Below, piece by piece: positions 35,170-41,141 of a stretch of 41,141 nucleotides of DNA. Within the stretch, counting starts at the first letter, position 1, and each line of letters starts with the position of its first letter. This DNA is from Hymenoscyphus infarciens (Eukaryota; Ascomycota; Leotiomycetes; Helotiales; Helotiaceae): contig LLCB01000414.1 of assembly GCA_001414345.1 (NCBI GenBank), forward strand, positions 1-41,141, in the 5' to 3' direction. Both the position numbers and the translations under genes were made by a program. The notes beneath the pieces were generated by a model. The model worked only from the letters and a program-made list of their open reading frames with translations, searched no databases and had not been told where the DNA came from.

Positions 35170-36406
35170 GGCTTTCTGATATTGAGCTGCTGGTTCTGAT
35201 TACAGTACAGGGTGGGCGGAGTTCGGTGAAGGTAAGGAGAGGGAGGGATAGTAGGAGAGGGAGGTATAGTAGGATAGCAGATAGTAGGATAGTAGGATAG
35301 TAGGGACGCTGAGGCAATTGATCCAGTCGCTGTTGGTGCCAACCAACTGGTGTGAATGGACGCTGGACTCTACTCCTAGGCACTGGTCAATAGGCACTGG
35401 GCAATGGGCTGCAAGGTACGAAGAGCAGCCCAGGAGTGTGGGGTATTCAGTGATGCCTGTCAAGGTTGGGGTGTCTGACGTCGCTGTAGCCTTAGCGGTA
35501 CAACAGTAATTGGCTTCACTGGTTGAACTGCAGAGAGTGATGCGTGAAAGAGGAGAAGGGTTAATAAGGATTAATAGGGATTAATAAGGATTCATATTAT
35601 ATAACGAAAGGGGGTGGTGAATGGAACAGTACAATTATCATGAGGGCAGTTTGCAGTGCCAGTGCAGTGCAGTGCCTCTTGAGTGCATGGGGGGTGACAC
35701 CTGCAAGTCCCCCATGTGGAGTACTAGTGTAGACCAACCCTGTGGCCCACTGAAAACCACCCCAAGACCGAATGCTCGGAAGCCTATGAAACGCTACCAA
35801 TCCCTCTCTTCAGGATCTGGCGACCACCTCCTCCTTACGGGAAACTGTGGCACTGTGGTGTTACTCTGGTTCCCACTCTCAGAAATCCCAGCCTTAGTTT
35901 TCTCCTTCTCTGGAGTTGGCTCTCGTTTGATTTGGAGAACTTCTGTCCAAATTATTTGAACTGCTGTATTTACTCTGGCCTTCATAAAAGTATGACGGTT
36001 CATGGCGGTGAAAATGATTCTCAGGCGTCTCTGCTCGTGGTTAGTTTATATGTAAGACTGATTTTGAAGGGGGGATCATCTTGCTTTACCGGTTGAGAAA
36101 TGACGGTGGAGGGGACTTTGGTATTTTGGGACAGGTCAGAACGGACATTGTCCCCTGGTGCTTTTCCTGCGTCAACACTTAGTAGTGAACTCAGTTTCCG
36201 GCGCAAGATCTTACGTCTCGAGTAGCCACAAGGCTTACTTCCCAGTATGTTAGAGCCGATTTCTCGCTCGGCTCACTATCAAAGACAGCTTTGGTGCCAT
36301 TGCAAAAGGTCCAGTCTTGCATAGCTCTCGTGGGAAAACCACGACGCCCTTGAGGGTGGTCATCGATGTGATTGAATCGCCCATTCTATGCTAGAAGGCC
36401 CTTTTA
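35170..36406. other. Upstream region of creC and adjacent intergenic DNA
   Basis: About 1.2 kb without a supported gene. It has GGATAGTA-type repeats at about 35225-35305 and a short tandem of TTAATAAGGA units at 35560-35592. Several overlapping frames near 35600-36000 have no known domain. The creC promoter must lie in the first part. Confidence 0.4.
35225..35305. repeat. Short GA/TA-rich tandem repeats upstream of creC
   Basis: Imperfect repeats of AGGATAGTA and GGGAGGTATAGTAGGA, about 55-135 bp upstream of the creC start codon, so probably in the leader or core promoter. Confidence 0.65.
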
Positions 36407-36840
36407 TTACAATCCAACCAACTTGACGCAAAGTCCACGCCAAAGCCGGTCCTGGCCATTCCTCCAATTTCTCCGCAACCACCTCCTTCGTGACTTGGTG
36501 GCGATCCTCGAGATGTTCCCGAAAAGTTTGACGGCGCCAGCAAAGTTTAGCGCAAGAAGCACCCTTGGGCCAGTCGAGATCACATCTCCAGGTTTCCATT
36601 TGAAAGTGCTGAGAGTTTTCATGTCTTTTCCACTCATTTTTCGACCCGAAAGTTTTGCGGCATGACGAAAACGTACATCCGTATGGTTTCTCGGGTCTTC
36701 CCATGGCGGAATCTTGCTTTATGAGAAGAAATCTAGGTTCCTTTTCCTTCGATATTGTGTATTCTGTAACGACATTGGTAGTTTTCACTGGTGTTGTCAA
36801 AAGTGAGGAGGGCCTCGTCGGTGGTGACCGTCATTACGCC
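36407..36840 (-). pseudogene. Decayed C2H2 zinc-finger gene
   Basis: Minus strand. One frame reads RPEKPYGCTFSSCRKTFG, SKNEWKRHENSQHF, then WRCDLDWPKGASCAKLCW, RRQTFREHLEDRHQV and KEVVAEKLEEW: two fingers of a common Pezizomycotina C2H2 family with all zinc ligands present. After that the family pattern (roughly NCQxRFWCGFCxKL) continues only in another frame as NGQDRLWRGLCVKLVGL, with two of its cysteines replaced, and stops. At the 5' side the ATG at 36840 opens a different frame (MTVTTDEALLTFDNTSEN) that also must shift to reach the fingers. One intron might explain the first shift, but not the second with lost cysteines. A short functional protein starting at the ATG near 36700 is not excluded. 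Confidence 0.55.
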
Positions 36841-37066
36841 ACATGTATGGCCATCAATTGGACGTAGCACCTGTGACCTTTTAGTAAGGCTCCTACAGAA
36901 ATATATATAATAAAGTTCTTGTCCAAAATGATGTTTTCAGGTACCCTGAAACAGTATCAACATACAGCAAGACTGCGCTATTGAACGACAAAAGATCATT
37001 CTTTTAGATTCTGTTGATGAGGGATTTGAAGGTGTCGAAGGTCTCGCAGACTAAAGGTGTTGTGTT
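36841..37066. other. Intergenic, nothing recognised
   Basis: Ordinary sequence between the zinc-finger remnant and the next small ORF. No feature identified. Confidence 0.35.
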
Positions 37067-37393
37067 TTAGCGAGATAGTCTTCTATAGTATATATTGCTT
37101 CCACTCCGAATCAACAGAGGCTTTGAAGTTTGGATAAAGAATATAGAAGTGAATCCCAGAGTCCTCCGCTCCTCTTTCAAGGACGACTTTCGTAACCTTT
37201 TCATAACCTGAATATTTCTTCTCTGGAATCTCCGATACTTGTAAAGATGTCCTGTTCCTATTTTATCATAGAAAGTAGAAGGTCTAGTAATTCCATCCAG
37301 ATCAATCAAGTGTATCAAATAAAATGAAGAAAACATTGAAAATACAGTGAACGTGGTCAAGAGTGTTGAGAGTGATAGAGACACCTCGGGCAT
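37067..37393 (-). CDS. Small hypothetical protein with N-terminal hydrophobic segment
   Basis: A 108-residue frame starting at ATG. Residues 5-30 (LSLSTLLTTFTVFSMFSSFY) are hydrophobic and could be a signal peptide or membrane anchor; the rest is basic (YKYRRFQRRNIQVMKRLRKS). No cysteines to speak of and no family recognised. No splice sites needed. It sits next to the satellite region. Chance ORF or a genuine orphan gene are both possible. Confidence 0.25.
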   Translation of the reverse strand: MPEVSLSLSTLLTTFTVFSMFSSFYLIHLIDLDGITRPSTFYDKIGTGHLYKYRRFQRRNIQVMKRLRKSSLKEERRTLGFTSIFFIQTSKPLLIRSGSNIYYRRLSR

Positions 37394-37462
37394 GCTAACA
37401 CACTCTTCTAAGGGTCGGATCTTACGTGTATATCTGACTATGAGTTTATAAGAACCGGTTTT

Positions 37463-37735
37463 TATATACTCGATTAATTTATCTATTACCTATATAAAAA
37501 AAAGTATAAGGTAATAGATTTATTTATCGATTACCTTATAATAAATTTAAGAGAAATAGAAGTAGGTAATTGATTTATTTATTAATTACGCTAGTAAAAA
37601 TAATACTAGATAATCGATTTATTTATCGATTACCTTACTAGTAATAATAATACTAGGTAATCGATTTATTTATCGATTACCTTACTAGTAATAATAATAC
37701 TAGGTAATCGATTTATTTATCGATTATCTCACTAT
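37463..37735. repeat. 48 bp palindromic satellite
   Basis: Five units centred on the palindrome GGTAATCGATttatttATCGATTACC (arms of ten), at about 37508, 37563, 37604, 37653 and 37701. The last three are spaced exactly 48 bp and separated by TTACTAGTAATAATAATACTA. A half unit precedes them near 37463. The units to the left are more divergent. Confidence 0.9.
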
Positions 37736-37763
37736 AGGTATACAAAAAGAAGCGAGCCCGAGT

Positions 37764-37805
37764 CTTAGGAGGGCTAGGTTATAACGTTATAACTAGCCCT
37801 CCTAA
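37764..37805. repeat. Near-perfect 42 bp palindrome
   Basis: Arms CTTAGGAGGGCTAG and TTATAA around a CG centre, with a single unpaired G in the left arm. It stands between the two satellites in a short GC-richer island (37740-37880). Confidence 0.85.
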
Positions 37806-38029
37806 GGGCTATATAACTTGTCTAACGTCGGTATAACTACGTCGCCTTTTAAGCTTTATCAGCGCCTAGAGGTCACGTATATAATTAGCCTTTAATAGTA
37901 TTAAAAGAAACGTAACTAAAAGGACTAAAAAGTATTATATATTAATTAATTAAATATATATTTCTATATATACGTTTAGTAGATAATAGAGTAGAAGGCT
38001 TAAAAGAGATAAGTTCTAGAGATATTTAA

Positions 38030-41000
38030 TATATAATAGAATAAAAGAATTATATTTTAAATAGTTTTTTAAACTAGAAGTATATAAGTAATTAATTAAG
38101 TATTTAAAAAGATTAGTTTAAAGAAGATTTTTAGTCTATTATATACTAGAAGTAGGTGGTTTTTAGTCTATAATAGACTAAAAGTATATAAATAAATAAT
38201 TAATTTACTAGAAGAGTTATATAAAAGAGGACTTTTAGTCTATTATATACTAAAACTAGGTGGTTTTTAGTCTATAATAGACTAAAGGTATATAAATAAA
38301 TAATTAGTTAATTAGAGAGATTATATTAAAGAGGACTTTTAGTCTTTTATATACTAAAAGTAGGTGGTTTTTAGTCTATAATAGACTAAAAGTATATAAA
38401 TAAATAATTAGTTAATTAGAAAGATTATATTAAAGACAATTTTAAGTCTATAAAAGACTAAAAATATATAAATAATTAATTAATTTATTAAAAAGATTAT
38501 ACTAAAGAAGACTTTTAGTCTATTAAATACTAAAAGTAGATAGTTTTTAGTCTATAATAGACTAAAAGTATATAAATAAATAATTTATTAATTAGAAAGA
38601 TTATATTAAAGAGGACTTTTAGTCTATTATAGACTAAAAGTAGGTGGTTTTTAGTCTATAATAGACTAAAGATATATAAATAAATAATTAGTTAATTAGA
38701 AAGGTTATATAAAAGAGGACTTTTAGTCTATTATAGACTAAAAGTAGGTGGTTTTTAGTCTATAATAGACTAAAAGCATATAAATAAATAATTAGTTAAT
38801 TAAAAAGATTATATTAAAGAGGACTTTTAGACTATTTTATACTAAAAGAATAAGACTTTTAGTCTATTATAGACTAAAGGTATATAAATAAATAATTAGT
38901 TAATTAGAAAGGTTATATAAAAGAGGACTTTTAGTCTATTTTAGACTAAGAGTAGGTGGTTTTTAGTCTATAATAGACTAAAAGTATATAAATCAATAAT
39001 TAGTTTATTAGAAAGGTTATAAAAAGAGGACTTTTAGACTCTTATAAACTAAAAGTAGGTGGTTTTTAGTCTATAATAGACTAAAAGTATATTAATTAAT
39101 AATTAGTTAATTAGAAAGATTATATAAAAGAGGACTTTTAGTCTCTTATAAACTAAAAGTAGGTGGTTTTTAGTCTATAATAGACTAAAAGTATATGTAT
39201 AAATAATTAGTTAATTAAAAAGATTATATTAAAGAGGACTTTTAGTCTATTATATACTAAAAGAATAAGACTTTTAGTCTATAATAGACTAAAAGTATAT
39301 AAATAATTAATTAATTTATTAGAAAGGTTATAAAAAGAAGACTTTTAGTCTATTATAGACTAAAAGTAGGTGGTTTTTAGTCTATAATAGACTAAAAGTA
39401 TATAAATAAATAATTAGTTAATTAGAAAGGTTATATAAAAGAGTAGTTTTAGTCTATTATAGACTAAAAGTATATAAATAAATAATTAGTTAATTAGAAA
39501 GGTTATATAAAAGAGAACTTTTAGTCTATTTTAGACTAAGAGTAGGTGGTTTTTAGTCTATAATAGACTAAAAGTATATAAATCAATAATTAGTTAATTA
39601 GAAAGATTATATTAAAGAGTACTTTTAGTCTATTATAGACTAAAAGTAGGTGGTCTTTAGTCTATAATAGACTAAAAGTATATAAATAAATAATTTGTTA
39701 ATTAGAAAGATTATATTAAAGAGGACCTTTAGTCTATTATAGACTAAAAGTAGGTGGTTTTTAGTCTATAATAGACTAAAAGTATATAAATAAATAATTA
39801 GTTAATTAAAAAGATTATATTAAAGAGGACTTTTACTCTATAATAGACTAAAAGTATATAAATAAATAATTAGTTAATTAGAAAGATTATATAAAAGAGG
39901 ACTTTTAGTCTATTATATACTAAAAGTAGGTGGTTTTTAGTCTATAATAGACTAAAAGTAGGAGGTTTTTAGTCTATAATAGACTAAAAGTATATAAATA
40001 ATTAACTAATTTATTAGAAAGATTATAAAAAGAAGACTTTTAGTCTATTATAGACTAAAAGTAGGTGGTCTTTAGTCTATAATAGACTAAAAGTATATAA
40101 ATAAATAATTTGTTAATTAGAAAGATTATATTAAAGAGGACCTTTAGTCTATTATAGACTAAAAGTAGGTGGTTTTTAGTCTATAATAGACTAAAAGTAT
40201 ATAAATAATTAATTAATTTATTAGAAAGGTTATAAAAAGAGGACTTTTAGACTCTTATAAACTAAAAGTAGGTGGTTTTTAGTCTATAATAGACTAAAAG
40301 TATATAAATAAATAATTAGTTAATTAAAAAGATTATATTAAAGAGGACTTTTACTTTATAATAGACTAAAAGTATATAAATAAATAATTAGTTAATTAGA
40401 AAGATTATATAAAAGAGGACTTTTAGTCTATTATATACTAAAAGTAGGTGGTTTTTAGTCTATAAAAGACTAAAAGTAGGAGGTTTTTAGTCTATAATAG
40501 ACTAAAAGTATATAAATAATTAATTAATTTATTAGAAAGGTAATAAAAAGAAGACCTTTAGTCTATTATAGACTAAAGGTAGGTGGTTTTTAGTCTATAA
40601 TAGACTAAAAGTATATAAATAAATAATTAGTTAATTAAAAAGATTATATTAAAGAGAACTTTTAGTCTATTATATACTAAAAGAATAAGACTTTTAGTCT
40701 ATTATAGACTAAAAGTAGGAGGGTTTTAGTCTATAATAGACTAAAAGTAGAGGGTTTTTAGTCTATAATAGACTAAAAGTATATAAATAAATAATTAGTA
40801 AATTAGAAAGATTATATAAAAGAGGACTTTTAGTCTCTTATATACTAAAAGTAGATAATTTCTAGCCTATAATAGACTAAAAGTAGGAGGTTTTTAGTCT
40901 ATAATAGACTAAAAGCATATAAATAAATAATTAGTTAATTAGAAAGATTATAATAAAGAGAACATTTAGTCTATTATAGACTAAAAGTATATAAATAAAT

Positions 41001-41141
41001 AATTAGTTAATTAAAAAGATTATATTAAAGAGGACTTTTATTCTATTATAGACTAAAAGTAGATAGTTTCTAGTCTATAATAGACTAAAAGCATATAAAT
41101 AAATAATTAGTTAATTAGAAAGATTATATTAAAGAGGACTT
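38030..41141. repeat. Palindromic satellite array, unit about 103 bp, running off the window
   Basis: Roughly thirty tandem units. A complete unit holds two hairpins. The first is CTTTTAGTC TATTATA GACTAAAAG. The second, after TAGGTGGTT, is TTTTAGTCTATAATAGACTAAAA. A spacer reading TATATAAATAAATAATTAGT, then TAATTAGAAAGATTATAT, closes the unit. Some units have only one hairpin and a few have three. Variation between units is mostly single-base. No open frame. The left part (38030-38130) is a degenerate edge; the right end is not reached. Confidence 0.93.

Noticed and set aside
35621..35959. 112-codon plus-strand frame upstream of creC
   Set aside because: No family, no splice context, and an equally open minus-strand frame overlaps it.
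38030..41141. Regularly spaced repeats as a CRISPR array
   Set aside because: Eukaryotic context; the spacers are themselves repeated and the units are tandem satellite copies.

Overview
The window is nuclear DNA of a filamentous ascomycete (Pezizomycotina). Genes carry 48-67 nt introns with GTRNGT-type donors and CTAAC/CTGAC-like branch sites, and a creC orthologue is present. Gene islands of ordinary composition alternate with very AT-rich blocks whose transposon remains are full of C-to-T and G-to-A changes, the signature of repeat-induced point mutation (RIP). A helotialean (Leotiomycetes) origin is my guess only. No computation was run; all boundaries and splice sites were read by eye.

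Layout. 1-1750 is a RIP-degraded block holding an 838 bp terminal-inverted-repeat element. 2436-3853 (-) is a four-exon G-protein-coupled receptor gene of the cAMP-receptor-like class. 4523-4695 is a 173 bp MITE-like element. 5946-13814 is a nested transposon: a decayed MULE with 24 bp inverted ends, split by a 4230 bp Ty3-type LTR element (8877-13106) with identical-length 465 bp LTRs and a 5 bp target duplication. 14031-15082 (+) is an enoyl-CoA isomerase gene and 16296-18674 (+) a large three-helix membrane protein gene of unknown function. 18.7-21.9 kb is mostly gene-poor, with two doubtful minus-strand coding pieces.

21917-22982 (-) is COQ5 (ubiquinone methyltransferase). 23622-26018 (-) encodes a DUF2433/metallophosphatase-like protein with an RGG tail. 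26.4-29.5 kb is another RIP-degraded block. 29568-31909 (-) is a broken phytanoyl-CoA dioxygenase family gene with a 698 bp TIR element, minisatellites, stop codons and a frameshift. 32884-35169 (-) is creC in nine exons, with a 5 nt first coding exon. 36407-36840 (-) is a decayed C2H2 zinc-finger gene. From 37.5 kb to the end there are two satellites made of AT-rich palindromes; the second is at least 3 kb and runs off the window.

The intact genes do not form one pathway. CreC belongs to carbon catabolite repression, the receptor to nutrient sensing, the isomerase to beta-oxidation and COQ5 to respiration, but there is no sign of a cluster. The most unusual content is in the repeats: the palindromic satellites, the strongly unequal RIP load of the two LTRs of one insertion, and several TA-flanked inverted-repeat elements unrelated to each other by sequence.
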